Positions 36,022 through 48,995 are shown, counted from the first letter of the stretch. The stretch: DNA of 64,000 nt from Ehretia macrophylla (GCA_037974665.1 CM075766.1:52390069-52454068); one strand, 5' to 3'. The notes: generated from the letters alone by a model not told the origin. Numbers and translations are program-made.

Positions 36022-38139
36022 CTTACCTGGTCCACAAACAACTCCAGATACTGATGCCGAACTTGGTCCTCTCTTTCCCAAGTCGCTTCCTCAAACCCAT
36101 GATGATTCCACAGAACCTTTACTAACGGGATACTCTTTCTGCGAAGATCCTGAACTTTCCGATCCATAATTCGAATCGGTTTCTCTTCATAAGACAACTT
36201 CTCTTCAATCTGCAAAGGCTCTGGTTCAAGTACATGTGAAGGGTCTGGATGGTACTTCTTCAACATAGACATATGGAACACATCGTGCAGTCTCGACAAA
36301 CTCGGGGGTAAAGCTAATCGATAAGCCAAAGGACCTACCTATCCGGTGATCTCATACGGACCCACATACCTGGGACTAAGCTTCCCACTCTTACCGTGCC
36401 GAATCAATCCCTTCCGTGGAGAAATCTTAAGAAATACCCAATCTCCCAAATCAAACTCAAGATCCCGACGGTGCTTATCCGCATAACTCTTCTGACGACT
36501 TTGAGCTGTAAGCATACGTTGGCGAATAAGGTGAACATTATCTACCATCTTAATCATCTCAGGTAACACAGTCGGATCAACTGTTCTCATCTCTCCAACC
36601 TCTTCCCAATATAATGGGGATCTGCATTTCCGATCATACAACGCCTCGTAGGGAGCCATACCTATAGTAGATTGATAACTATTATTGTAGGCGAACTCCG
36701 TTAAAGGCAAAAACTTCTCCCAGTTCTTCCCAAAGTCTAGCACACATGCTCGAAGCATGTCCTCCAAGATCCTGATGGTTCTCTCAGACTGGCCATCAGT
36801 TTGCGGATGATATGCAGTACTGAAGCTCAACTTAGTTCCCAAGGCCTCTTGCAACTTCTGCCAAAAATGAGATCTAAATCTGGGATCCCTATCTGACACT
36901 ATACTCTGTGGCACAACATGCAATCTCACAATATTAGCAACATAAAGCTCAGCTAGCTTATCAAGGCTATCCTGTTTGTTCACAGAAATAAAATGTGTAA
37001 CTTTAGTCAAGCGGTCCACAACAACCCAAACAGAATCACATCCTCTCGGTGATCTAGGAAGATCGGTCACAAGGTCCATTGTTATATGTACCCACTTCCA
37101 TTGCGGAATCGACAACGGCTGTAGAAGTCCGGCTGGCCTCTGATGCTCAACTTTAACCCTCTGACAAGTCAAGCATCTGGATACATACCCGGTAATCTCC
37201 CTCTTCATATTGTTCCACCAGAAGTGTTGCTTCAAATCTCTATACATCTTTGTACTGCCTGGGTGAATCGTATACCTCGAATTATGTGCCTTGGACAGGA
37301 TCTCATTCTTCAAAGTCGGATCACCAGGAACACACACCCTGTCCCTGAATCTGAAGATGCCATCTGCATGAAATTTAAACTCCGACTCTCCCCCTTTAGC
37401 TTTTTCTTGGATCTTCAAGAGGTGAGGATCAGTCTTCTGAGCCTATCTGATCTGTGCTAGCAACCCTAACTGAATCTGTAAACTAGCAAATCGAATCCCT
37501 ACCTCAGTAGCTTCTGGTTTCCATGAACAAATTTCTTCCAAAGTCTCCCAATCCTTGATAATCAAGCTTGCAACAGTAGCCTTTCGGCTCAAAGCATCAG
37601 CAACAACATTTGCCTTACTTGGCACATAGTTAATAGAATAGTTGTAACCACCCAATAGCTCTAGCCATCTCCGCTGCCTCATATTCAGATCCTTCTGTGA
37701 AAACAAATACTTGAGACTCTTGTGGTCAGTAAATATTTCAAATCTGCAACCCCACAAGTAATGACGCCACTTCTTCTAAGCAAACACAACTGCAGCTAAC
37801 TCAAGATCATGTGTAGGGTAATTGACTTCATAAGGTTTCAACTTCCTAGAAGCATAGGCAATCACCTTACCATTCTGCATTAAAACACAGCCCAATCCTT
37901 TTTTAGATGCATCACTGTAGACAACAAAGTTCTCTGTTCCCTCAGGTAAAGCTAATATAGGAGCTGTAATTAGTCTCTTCTTCAATTCTTGGAAACTGGA
38001 TTCACATTTAGCATCCCAGTTGTAAGCAACTTTCTTCCGAGTCAACTTGCTCGAATGTCCAGAAATTTTGGAAAAGTCTTTAACAAATCTCCGGTAGTAA
38101 CCTGCCAATCCAAGAAAACTCCGAATCTCTGACACCGTC
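35997..38139 (-). pseudogene. Element D RNase H-integrase-chromodomain, broken
   Basis: Minus-strand frame after the G insertion: [16 protein letters not shown], RNase H ([14 protein letters not shown]), integrase HHCC and DD35E core ([10 protein letters not shown], then TDGQSERTI), GPYEIT, and a chromodomain-like end stopping at the PPT (35997-35999). In-frame stops are at 37776-37778, 37443-37445 and 36339-36341. The integrase block 36342-37418 is open for 359 codons. It is closest to element B. Left of 38139, CCGTC is the duplication made by G. Confidence 0.94.
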
Positions 38140-39905
38140 TGTGATAACCCGAACCCGGCATGCATTTAATAGCATTTGACTGCATTTAATTAAATGTTTA
38201 ATTAGTTAAATCAACCAATATGCACTAATTTAATATTTCTCTTGGAAGCATTTAGTAATTGTATATTGAATAATTAAAAGACTATTATCTATTTCTATTA
38301 ATTATAGTAATTGAATTTATTATCTTGTATTTAATTAAGTGCCATCTTAAATGATAATATTTAATTGCACTTGATTACATGTTTATATTTATTTGTTCAT
38401 TTGTAACTTAACATTTACTTCATAATTCTTTAAAATGTTCTAGAAATAGTTAAATTAATTATTTTAAATGAATATTGATTACCTTGATTGTTTTGATTAT
38501 TTTAATAATCGGTTTTGGTTGTCTTACATTAAAATCACTCGGTTTTCAAATAAATGAGGAAAGTAACTCCGAGCCGGAGTAAATTTTAAACTATGATGCT
38601 TTCCAAAAATGATATATTTCTTAGATTCTTTGAGGTTTAATTGTCACTTCTTGGTTGACGCAAAGTGCATAGCATATCGAGAGAGATAGTTAGGAATGAA
38701 TTCGAGTCCTCGGCAAATAGTGAAACTAGTATTTTAGTGCCTTAAATTTTATAATTTAATTGTTGTTAGCTAGAATTGATATTTTCTTAGTTGTTTTAGC
38801 CTAAAAATGCAATGTTAAGTTAGTCAAATTTTGGGCCAACTTTGGAATTAAATCTAAACCGATTAGGGAAGAGTTAGGGAGCAAATTATATATGGTTGGA
38901 AAGCTCTATGAGTCTAGTTTCTGAGGCTTCAAACCGTTCGTGAATTGGAGTTTTCTAGAAGAAGTTATGGCCGTTTTCGTAAGGTCGCGCATAGCTGTTT
39001 TGGTTTAGCGGGTTGACCGAAGTTTTGACCATTTGTCATTTTTTTTATTTAAGTGTGAAATACGAAACAAAGAGCAAAAATCAGTAAATAAGAAGGCCAT
39101 GGCTGAAACCATGGAGGAAAAAAGAAAAAAAAAACATTTCAACTTCAAACTTCAATTTCTTCGCGAGAGCTTGTGCGGGGTGGTTTCCGAGGCATCCAGC
39201 GTGGTTTTCCTAGCGTCTAGCAGCATCTAAGGTGAGGGTTTCATCGTTATTTGCACATTTGAAAATATTGAACGTAAACTTTAATTTTTGTGATTTAACT
39301 GTAGGTTGTTATTTTGTCCGTTTCATTGCTTAAAGAATGTTCTCTAGCAATTGTAGAACGTGTATTTATAGCTTTTTAACATTTTCTGCGGTTGAATATT
39401 GAAATTGAAATATAAATTGTGTAATGAATAGTAAATTGTGAATAGTAAACCCCCGTTTCGATGAAGTTGCGCTGTTATGCTTTCTGTTGATGTGAAAAGG
39501 TGCTAGGTATGCTAGAATGTCTAAATGTATGATTTGTTTAGGTTGCGTAATGGAAAAAATGAGAAAGACGCCTTGGTGAAAGTCGGGGTCGTTTAGGTCG
39601 AGTTTAGCAATTTTTCGTTTTGCGTGTTGGCATTGTTTCGGGAGGCCATGGAAGCACTTTTGGTACGATTATGGCATTGGTTGGGTGTTTGGTTGGTATA
39701 GTTGTAGTTCAAACGAGCAAAGGGGGAAATCGGGACTTTGCGTGAATTCTAGGGTAAAGTAGAGTTTCGGGGTCTTTAGACGTGCCTTATAGTGACCTAG
39801 GAGGATTGGTGAGGCCAGTTTCCAAAGCTCGTGGCTCGTTTGAGAGTAGTAGCATTTTGAAAGTTTGGGTCATTTTTGGAATTTTGTGTGATTTCATAGT
39901 ATGTT

Positions 39906-40005
39906 GCTTATAGAATGTTTATGATGCTTATAGAATGTTTATAATGCTTATAGAATGTTTATAATGCTTATAGAATGCTTATAATGCCTATAGAATACTT
40001 GTTAT
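39906..40005 (+). repeat. 20-bp tandem repeat in G 5' LTR
   Basis: Five units of GCTTATAGAATGTTTATAAT type. The same array is at 44765-44864 in the 3' LTR and, inverted, at about 12681-12780 in solo LTR A2. A1 and family B have a single unit. Confidence 0.85.
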
Positions 40006-40716
40006 TGCTTGATAATGTTAGTTGATGTTCTTCTTGTTACTTGTTTGATTGCAAATGCTTGTTAATGCTTATTACGCTTGTTAGGGTTGATTATTGATTG
40101 AAATGTTTAACAGTTGTTGAATAATGCTTGATATCTCGTTTATCTCCTCTATCTGTGTTGTTATGCTTGAAAAGTTAGTTGTATGCTAGTATTGATTGTG
40201 ATTGCTTGTTATCTCGTTTCTTGTCACTAGTTTGTATTGTTGTGCTATCGCTCGTTTATTGCCTTGTATCGAGTCTTGCATTGCATAGTGTCTCGCGCGT
40301 GAGTGATGGGCCTCTCTGGGTAGCCTCGGGTTGCCAGTGTTGGTTGCTCTAGCTCCGCTGCTATTCCCTTTTTTCGCTTGGGTTGCCTCCCAGGGAGATT
40401 TGGGTCGTAGAATTGATGGATACTCCCGGGGTATTCCAAACTGGTGTTATAAGGTGGATGCGCGCTTATTGTCATCGTTGTCAACATCAAGCTCGAGATT
40501 GATGTATCGCTCGTAAAATGGTATATTGCTCGTAAGAGTGAACCATAGCCTTCAGAGTGTGGTATAGCTTTGAATGGTTGTGTTAATGCTTTCTTGAATG
40601 TTTAATATATTGTCGTTTGTATTGAATGCTTTCTTATTGATTTTATTGCTTAGCTGTGTCTATTTGCATTGCACGACTTTCTTTCTCTCCAATTCGATAT
40701 CTGTCTCGCCCTCACT

Positions 40717-40739
40717 GAGTATACATGTTGTGTATACTC
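40717..40739 (+). other. LTR hairpin, G version
   Basis: GAGTATAC (40717-40724) and GTATACTC (40732-40739) form a perfect 8-bp stem around a 7-nt loop, after CCCTCACT. Confidence 0.6.
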
Positions 40740-41359
40740 ACTCCTCACCACCACATTTCAGGAAATGTCATGTTAGCTGGAAGTTCGTGATTTCGTGGAA
40801 GTTGTTGCCTGAAGAGTTGTTTTGCGTGCCTATGTGGCTTGAGTGTCGAAGTTGTGAAGATATATGCTTTCATATGTTGTATGTATTTAATGCTAAAAGT
40901 ATGTAATTTAAGTTTCGTTAGATTGTTGAAGTAATTTGATAAGTTAGATTATGTATCTAGTTATTATAACTTAACTTCAAATGCATGTTTGTAATGTCCA
41001 AAAGAAAAGAACTAGAATGGCATGATAGTCTATTTATGCAGTAGCTTAGTTTGGTTTAATTGCCTAGATTGAATGTACTTGTCAAAATGAAAAGATAGGT
41101 TAGTTTTCTAATTGGAAATGTATGTATACTTGCTGAGTTTAAATTGTTGAGAACCGAGGCTCGGATGGCCTTGAGGAAGTTTTGTGTGGTTGGACACGGT
41201 GGTGGTCCATTTATATGCTATTACAGGTTTTGCATTTCGCCTATAAACAGGGGAGACTCCGTCCGTTTTCCCTGAAAATTTATGCCCGGGTTTGGTTTGG
41301 GTTGTGTTTAGATCGATTGATAGAACTCCTGGTCTCGAGAGGGATCGGGGTGTTACAGG

Positions 41360-41371
41360 TGGTATCAGAGC
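41360..41371 (+). other. Primer-binding site of element G (tRNA-iMet)
   Basis: TGGTATCAGAGC, two bases after the LTR end. Confidence 0.93.
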
Positions 41372-42962
41372 TTGTCTAGGTCATAAGCCGGGACAGGATG
41401 CTCGGTCTGGTAGGTAGTGACACTTGAATGTGTGCTTGTTAAGTGTGTCTTGAAAGTGTATGCTTGTATGTGAGATTATGTGTCTTGACATGAATGTGTG
41501 CTCCTATGTGATATAGTTATGTGTTATGTGTTAATTGTGTGCTAAGTAAGGTAAAGTGTCTAGTTGTGCATTGAATTGACCTATCGAATAGGCATCGTGA
41601 ATTGAATCGACCTCGTGGATTAGTATATGCTTGAAGTATTGCTTGTAATGTGTGTATTGGAATGTCTTGAATTAGCTATTCCGTCATTTGAATTAATTAT
41701 GTTGTGCTTGACTTGATTGTCGTGATTGAGTGACTTTGTTGAATAAACTGTTTTGTAAACTTGCTTGCATAATAGTTTAAGGCATGTGTATAACTGTGAT
41801 ATATTGGCATTCATACATGTCTTATGGAAATGGTAAGTAAGTCCTCTTCCTCCCTGAAGAAAGTGGTTCACAGCTAGCTTCTCAAGGTGTATGGATTGGC
41901 AGGAAATTAATGGTATTTGACTAACCTTTATTGGGGAATTGGTGTTTGCTTTTGGAGCTCGGTTATTGGCGAATCTCTATGGTCCTCCTCTGTGCCTAAC
42001 AGTTGTGAAAGAGCAGCTTTCTCTTGGGGTTTTATTTGGTTGTTCTTTGGAGCATTCTTTGGTTTTCTTAATGGGTGTTCTTTGGGACTTTTGTTGGCAC
42101 TACTTGGTGGACTTGGCTATTGGATTTTCAGTTGGACTTACTGCATGGTATTATCTATGGTATATGTGTCTTGGTCTTTATTGGAGTGCTACTGGTATTC
42201 CTTATTGGAAAATTCTTCAATGGCATTCTCTAGGATTCTGAGTGGCCATTTATTTAGTATTACTTATTGGGCAATTCTTAGTACTTTCTTACTGGAGCAT
42301 TGTTCGGGTATTTTCTTTGGCATCCCTCAGTTGATTTGGTAACTGGAATTCCTATCAGACTCATTATCTCATATTACTTACGGTATTCTTTGGAACCCTT
42401 ATCGGGCATTTTACTAGTATTTTTCCTTATTGGCATTTATTGGAAGATCCTACACTTAGAATTCTGCTTGGACATATTATCTTGTACTGTTTACGGCTTC
42501 TCCTTCGGCCTTTCCACTCAGGGGAATCTATATTTGCTGTTTGACTAAGATGTTGCGGTAGGAACACAGTGATTGGAAGATTTCAATTAGAGGTTGGCCT
42601 TTGGTATTCTTCTCTATAATCCTTTACAGAACTTTCAGCTGGGTATATTTACGGTAGTCAGTACTGCATGAGGTGTATCTACTCTGGCTATCTCTTAACT
42701 TTCTTATTTGGTACTTGTTAGACTTCTATTGAAGATTCTTAAATAGGGTACTCCTTCGGTACTCTTCCTGCCATTAGTATGTGGTATTGATGATATCTAC
42801 AGTGTCTTTGCTTCAGTCTTTAGTTGGTATTTCCTCGGCATTCTTGATTGGAATTTCTATTCGGGATTTCCTACGGGCATTCTTATATATTATTTTGCTC
42901 AGCAACCGATGAAGATTAGTTAGAATTGGATTTCAGATGATGCTGAGTTCTATTGGAAGAAG
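41372..42962 (+). other. Element G internal region, non-coding filler
   Basis: The shared leader block (AAGCCGGG...CTCGGTCTG, 41385-41410) is followed by ATGTG-rich sequence to about 41560 and then about 1 kb (41900-42900) of T/G-rich degenerate repeats with the words TATTGG and ATTCTT. A 141-codon open stretch (41917-42342) begins at TTG, is hydrophobic and tryptophan-rich, and shows no domain; I regard it as a by-product of the skewed composition. Confidence 0.6.
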
Positions 42963-42998
42963 AATTGCGAGGACACAATTGTTTTAAGGGGGGAAGGA
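42963..42998 (+). other. Pre-PPT palindrome and polypurine tract of element G
   Basis: AATTGCG (42963-42969), AGGA loop, CACAATT (42974-42980; one mismatch), then the PPT AAGGGGGGAAGGA (42986-42998). Confidence 0.85.
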
Positions 42999-45900
42999 TG
43001 TGATAACCCGAACCCGGCATGCATTTAATAGCATTTGACTGCATTTAATTAAATGTTTAATTAGTTAAATCAACCAATATGCACTAATTTAATATTTCTC
43101 TTGGAAGCATTTAGTAATTGTATATTGAATAATTAAAAGACTATTATCTATTTCTATTAATTATAGTAATTGAATTTATTATCTTGTATTTAATTAAGTG
43201 CCATCTTAAATGATAATATTTAATTGCACTTGATTACATGTTTATATTTATTTGTTCATTTGTAACTTAACATTTACTTCATAATTCTTTAAAATGTTCT
43301 AGAAATAGTTAAATTAATTATTTTAAATGAATATTGATTACCTTGATTGTTTTGATTATTTTAATAATCGGTTTTGGTTGTCTTACATTAAAATCACTCG
43401 GTTTTCAAATAAATGAGGAAAGTAACTCCGAGCCGGAGTAAATTTTAAACTATGATGCTTTCCAAAAATGATATATTTCTTAGATTCTTTGAGGTTTAAT
43501 TGTCACTTCTTGGTTGACGCAAAGTGCATAGCATATCGAGAGAGATAGTTAGGAATGAATTCGAGTCCTCGGCAAATAGTGAAACTAGTATTTTAGTGCC
43601 TTAAATTTTATAATTTAATTGTTGTTAGCTAGAATTGATATTTCCTTAGTTGTTTTAGCCTAAAAATGCAATGTTAAGTTAGTCAAATTTTGGGTCAACT
43701 TTGGAATTAAATCTGAACCAATTAGGGAAGAGTTAGGGAGCAAATTATATATGGTTGGAAAGCTCTATGAGTCTAGTTTCTGAGGCTTCAAACCGTTCGT
43801 GAATTGGAGTTTTCTAGAAGAAGTTATGGCCGTTTTCGTAAGGTCGCGCATAGCTGTTTTGGTTTAGCGGGTTGACCGAAGCTTTGACCATTTGTCATTT
43901 TTTTTATTTAAGTGTGAAATACGAAACAAAGAGAAAAAATCAGTAAATAAGAAGGCCATGGCTGAAACCATGGAGGAAAAAAGAAAAAAAAAACATTTCA
44001 ACTTCAAACTTCAATTTCTTCGCGAGAGCTTGTGCGGGGTGGTTTCCGAGGCACCCAGCGTGGTTTTCCTAGCGTCTAGGAGCGTCTAAGGTGAGGGTTT
44101 CATCGTTATTTGCACATTTGAAAATATTGAACGTAAACTTTAATTTTTGTGTTTTAACTGTAGGGTGTTATTTTGTCCGTTTCATTGCTTAAAGAATGTT
44201 CTCTAGCAATTGTAGAACGTGTATTTATAGCTTTTTAACATTTTCTGCGGTTGAATATTGAAATTGAAATATAAATTGTGTAATGAATAGTAAATTGTGA
44301 ATAGTAAACCCCCGTTTCGATGAAGTTGCGCTGTTATGCTTTCTGTTGATGTGAAAAGGTGCTAGGTATGCTAGAATGTCTAAATGTATGATTTGTTTAG
44401 GTTGCGTAATGGAAAAAATGAGAAAAACGCCTTGGTGAAAGTCGGGGGCATTTAGGTCGAGTTTAGCAATTTTTCGTTTTGCGTGTTGGCATTGTTTCGG
44501 GAGGCCATGGAAGCACTTTTGGTGCGATTATGGCATTGGTTGGGTGTTTGGTTGGTATAGTTGTAGTTCGAACGAGCAAAGGGGGAAATCGGGACTTTGC
44601 GTGAATTCTAGGGTAAAGTAGAGTTTCGGGGTCTTTAGACGTGCCTTATAGTGACCTAGGAGGATTGGTGAAGTCAGTTTCCAAAGCTCGTGGCTCGTTT
44701 GAAAGTAGTAGCATTTTGAAAGTTGGGGTCATTTTTGGAATTTTGTGTGATTTCATAGTATGTTGCTTATAGAATGTTTATGATGCTTATAGAATGTTTA
44801 TAATGCTTATAGAATGTTTATAATGCTTATAGAATGCTTATAATGCCTATAGAATACTTGTTATTGCTTGATAATGTTAGTTGATGTTCTTCTTGTTACT
44901 TGTTTGATTGCAAATGCTTGTTAATGCTTATTACGCTTGTTAGGGTTGATTATTGATTGAAATGTTTAACAGTTGTTGAATAATGCTTGATATCTCGTTT
45001 ATCTCCTCTATCTGTGTTGTTATGCTTGAAAAGTTAGTTGTATGCTAGTATTGATTGTGATTGCTTGTTATCTCGTTTCTTGTCACTAGTTTGTATTGTT
45101 GTGCTATCGCTCGTTTATTGCCTTGTATCGAGTCTTGCATTGCATAGTGTCTCGCGCGTGAGTGATGGGCCTCTCTGGGTAGCCTCGGGTTGCCAGTGTT
45201 GGTTGCTCTAGCTCCGCTGCTATTCCCTTTTTTCGCTTGGGTTGCCTCCCAGGGAGATTTGGGTCGTAGAATTGATGGATACTCCCGGGGTATTCCAAAC
45301 TGGTGTTATAAGGTGGATGCGCGCTTATTGTCATCGTTGTCAACATCAAGCTCGAGATTGATGTATCGCTCGTAAAATGGTATATTGCTCGTAAGAGTGA
45401 ACCATAGCCTTCAGAGTGTGGTATAGCTTTGAATGGTTGTGTTAATGCTTTCTTGAATGTTTAATATATTGTCGTTTGTATTGAATGCTTTCTTATTGAT
45501 TTTATTGCTTAGCTGTGTCTATTTGCATTGCACGACTTTCTTTCTCTCCAATTCGATATCTGTCTCGCCTTCACTGAGTATACGTGTTGTGTATCCTCAC
45601 TCCTCACCACCACATTTCAGGAAATGTCATGTTAGCTGGAAGTTCGTGATTTCGTGGAAGTTGTTGCCTGAAGAGTTGTTTTGCGTGCCTATGTGGCTTG
45701 AGTGTCGAAGTTGTGAAGATATATGCTTTCATATGTTGTATGTATTTAATGCTAAAAGTATGTAATTTAAGTTTCGTTAGATTGTTGAAGTAATTTGATA
45801 AGTTAGATTATGTATCTAGTTATTATAACTTAACTTCAAATGCATGTTTGTAATGTCCAAAAGAAAAGAACTAGAATGGCATGATAGTCTATTTATGCAG

Positions 45901-46216
45901 TAGCTTAGTTTGGTTTAATTGCCTAGATTGAATGTACTTGTCAAAATGAAAAGATAGGTTAGTTTTCTAATTGGAAATGTATGTATACTTGCTGAGTTTA
46001 AATTGTTGAGAACCGAGGCTCGGATGGCCTTGAGGAAGTTTTGTGTGGTTGGACACGGTGGTGGTCCATTTATATGCTATTACAGGTTTTGCATTTCGCC
46101 TATAAACAGGGGAGACTCCGTCCGTTTTCCCTGAAAATTTATGCCCGGGTTTGGTTTGGGTTGTGTTTAGATCGATTGATAGAACTCCTGGTCTCGAGAG
46201 GGATCGGGGTGTTACA
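42999..46216 (+). repeat. 3' LTR of element G
   Basis: It is 3218 bp, the same length as the 5' LTR and identical to it for the first 0.64 kb. It adjoins the second CCGTC. Confidence 0.96.
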
Positions 46217-46221
46217 CCGTC

Positions 46222-48683
46222 TCAGGTCTCTTCCAAGATGAAACAACCTCAATCTTAGCTGGGTCCACTGAAATTCCTCGATCTGAAATGATATGGCCTA
46301 GAAAAGATATCTGATTCAACCAGAACTCGCACTTGCTGAATTTAGCAAAAAGCTTGTTTTCCTACAAGGTCTGTAGCACAATCTTCAAGTGTTGCTCATG
46401 TTCAGCCTCGTTCTTCGAATACACTAAAATGTCGTCAATAAAGATCACGACAAACTGATCAAGGTAAGGTCGGAAAACCCTCTGCATCAAGTCCATGAAT
46501 GCGGCTGGTGCATTCGTTAATCCAAACGGCAAAACAACAAATTCATAGTGGCCATATCTAGTCCTGAATGCCGTCTTTGGAATATCGTCACTCCGAATCC
46601 TAAGTTGATAGTAACCCTGCCTCAAATCAAATTTGGAGTAAACACTCGCACCCTGTAACTGGTCAAACAATTCTTCAATCAACGGCAAGGGGTATTTATT
46701 CTTAATCATGACTTGATTAAGTCCCCTGTAATCAATACATAACCGTAGCGTGCCGTCTTTCTTTCTCACACAGGTGCGCCCCACGGCGAAGAACTAGGTT
46801 GTATAAACCCTTTCTCAAGCAAGTTCTGAAGCTGAATTTTTAACTCCTGAAGTTCAGCCGATGCCATTCTATAAGGACTCCTAGAAATTGGCGCAGTGCC
46901 TGGCACAAGATCAATCACGAACTCAATCTGCCTATCCGATGGTAAACCCGGTAATTCCTCGGGAAATACACCAGGGAAGTCTCTAACAATTGGAACCTCA
47001 TTCAAACTCAACTTATCAGTAGGCTGATTGATCAAATAGGCTAAGTAAGCTTCACAACCCCTATTCAACAACTTAGAAGTCTTGATCGCTGATAAAAGTG
47101 GAATTCGGGCAGCCCTGCAGTTCCCAACAATCTCTAGTATCGGTAGGTCAGGAACCTGAAGATAAACAACCTTTGTTCTACAATCCAACTGAGCATAATA
47201 CTTTCCCAACCAGTCCATTCCCAAAATGATTTCAAAGTCACGGAATGGCAATATAATTAAATCAGCAGGAAATTTATGGTTCTCAATACATATATCACAA
47301 GATTTGCAAATAGACTCAGTAACAAATTTTGCACCCAAAGGAGTACTAACTTCAACTTCATGCGGCAATTTATCAATGCAAACATTCACAGATCGTGCAC
47401 ATGCAGGAGTTATAAACGAATGTGTAGCTTCGGGATCAATCAAAACTTTAACTGGCTCAATATTGAGAAGAAAGGTACCTTCCACAATAGCTGTAGTATC
47501 GGGTAGCTCCTCCGCATCTAGTGCAAAGACCCTAGCCTGAACTCTCTGTGCTGGACGTGCACCTGCAGCCCTATTCTGAACACATTGGCCTCCACCATGG
47601 CCCTGAACATTATTATACTTAGGGCAATCTCTCACCCTGTGATCATCACTGCCACAACCCGTACATTTACCACTCTTCCTCCAGCAGTTAGCCTCAATAT
47701 GCCCTGATCGATTACAATAATTACACTGCTGATTTTGCCTAACTACAGTGTTTCGGTGTTGGGGCTCTGGTAGGGGTAGGAACTGCAGCTCCCTACTGGG
47801 GTCTAGTCACAGCTGGCCTAGCCTGAATCTACTGCTGTGGCTGATACGGACGCTGCTGAGGAACCTGTGCAGAAGACTGATACTGCCTCGGCTGACTTTG
47901 GCTGCTCTGGCCCAAATACTGCTTCTTACTCGGCTGACTGCTCTCAGCTATCATCTTAGCCTTCCGTTTCTCAAACTTCGAGGCTGCCTGAAATGCCTCG
48001 AGAAAAGTAGTATAAGTCTGCCCAGTCAAATGCAACTGTATGTCCATTCTCAGCCCACGGACAAACCTATGAATCATCCTCCTAGCCGGCCGTACCAACT
48101 CGGGCATATACCTCGACAGGCTAACAAACCTAGCCTCGTACTGTGCAACAGTCATATTTCACTGTTTCAGGGCCACAAACTCGTCTTCCCTCCTTTCCAT
48201 AGCCATCTCAGGAATATACTTATCCCGAAACTCACTCACAAAATCATCCCATAAATGTGGAACATCCTCACAATCCCACCTCAATCTGACAGTATTCCAC
48301 CACTGCTCTGCATCACCCTCAAATAAAAATGATGCATAATCTATTCTTGCCTCATCAGTGTACCTCAAAGCGGTGAAAATTTTCTCGACACGATTAATCC
48401 ATCTCTCGGCCGCCTCATCATCCGGCTCTCCGAATAACTTTCCTGGCTCGTGCCTCATAAATTTCTCTCACTGGTTATTCTCAACTCTGTACCCCTGTCC
48501 AACAGGATTAGCTTGATTTCCCTAGGGATTATTCCTGTCTTGCCTCTGCTAATGCAGTACCTGTGTGATCCGGTCTACTGCAGTAGTCATAGTAGCCATA
48601 AACTGCTCAGGCAACGGCTGCTGACCCTATTCTGCTGCCTCTTTATCTGATCCTATACCTTGAGTACCACGACGTGGCGGCAT
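46222..48683 (-). pseudogene. Element D gag-protease-RT, broken
   Basis: Minus-strand frame from ATG 48683 (PPRRGTQ start as in B) through capsid (48458-47830), zinc knuckles (about 47740-47615), protease region where DSG reads DPE (about 47430), and RT with FIDD (about 46430) to SWKRPET, where G is inserted. Stops at 48159 and 47829, further TAG changes in the N-terminal gag (48470-48640), and frameshifting deletions near 47750 and 46770 break it. DPE instead of DSG is shared with B, so that change predates the split of the two copies. Confidence 0.92.
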
Positions 48684-48975
48684 AGTAGCAATTCACAATA
48701 GCTGGCAACATTTAAAAGCAGTTTATAGACAGAAATATAGCACATAAGATTAGGTAACACTCAAGTCAATAACAATCCAATATTCTATCACACAATTCAC
48801 ATAAGACAAGTTTAACTTGCCAAACTATTTCACTTAAACACATAAACACTCCAAGTTCACAAGGTCATGCTATATCATTTTCTTTTCACTTAGCAATCAT
48901 ACATAAACACTTTAACATTTTAGACCTTTACCCCACAGACCGAGAATCATATCCCGGCTCATGCAAGACTATCAT
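48684..48975 (-). other. Element D leader
   Basis: On the minus strand it carries the shared block AGCCGGGATATG...CTCGGTCTGTGGGGTA (48960-48931) and at least one ATGTGA unit. No gene. Confidence 0.5.
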
Positions 48976-48987
48976 GCTCTGATACCA
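48976..48987 (-). other. Primer-binding site of element D (tRNA-iMet)
   Basis: GCTCTGATACCA on the plus strand, the reverse complement of TGGTATCAGAGC. Confidence 0.93.
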
Positions 48988-48995
48988 CTTAAAGA

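Larger units (their letters stand above)
38140..41357 (+). repeat. 5' LTR of element G
   Basis: It starts TGTGATAACCCG and ends GGGGTGTTACA. It includes a donor-like AAGGTGAGG (39230-39238), five 20-bp tandem units (39906-40005), the hairpin GAGTATAC/GTATACTC (40717-40739) and an acceptor-like TTTCAG ending at 40761. After the acceptor the frame closes within nine codons, so the acidic peptide is absent here. Confidence 0.96.
38140..46216 (+). mobile_element. Element G: non-autonomous LTR element (family A) in D's pol
   Basis: It is 8077 bp with two 3218-bp LTRs, PBS, a 1641-bp internal region without gag-pol, PPT and a perfect CCGTC duplication (38135-38139, 46217-46221). Its LTR is a chimera: the first 0.65 kb resembles B-family U3, the rest is family A. 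By eye the LTRs differ at 23 sites, 20 of them within 1.1 kb. Confidence 0.96.

Noticed and set aside
39906..40005. Short regular repeats as a possible CRISPR array
   Set aside because: Head-to-tail 20-bp units without spacers inside a plant LTR; an ordinary tandem repeat.
41917..42342. 141-codon open frame inside element G
   Set aside because: It starts at TTG, has no recognisable domain, overlaps another long open frame and sits in composition-skewed repeat sequence.
38140..46216. G as an assembly duplication of one LTR region
   Set aside because: The two halves have 23 differences, a PBS after one and a PPT before the other, and a perfect TSD, as expected of a real insertion.
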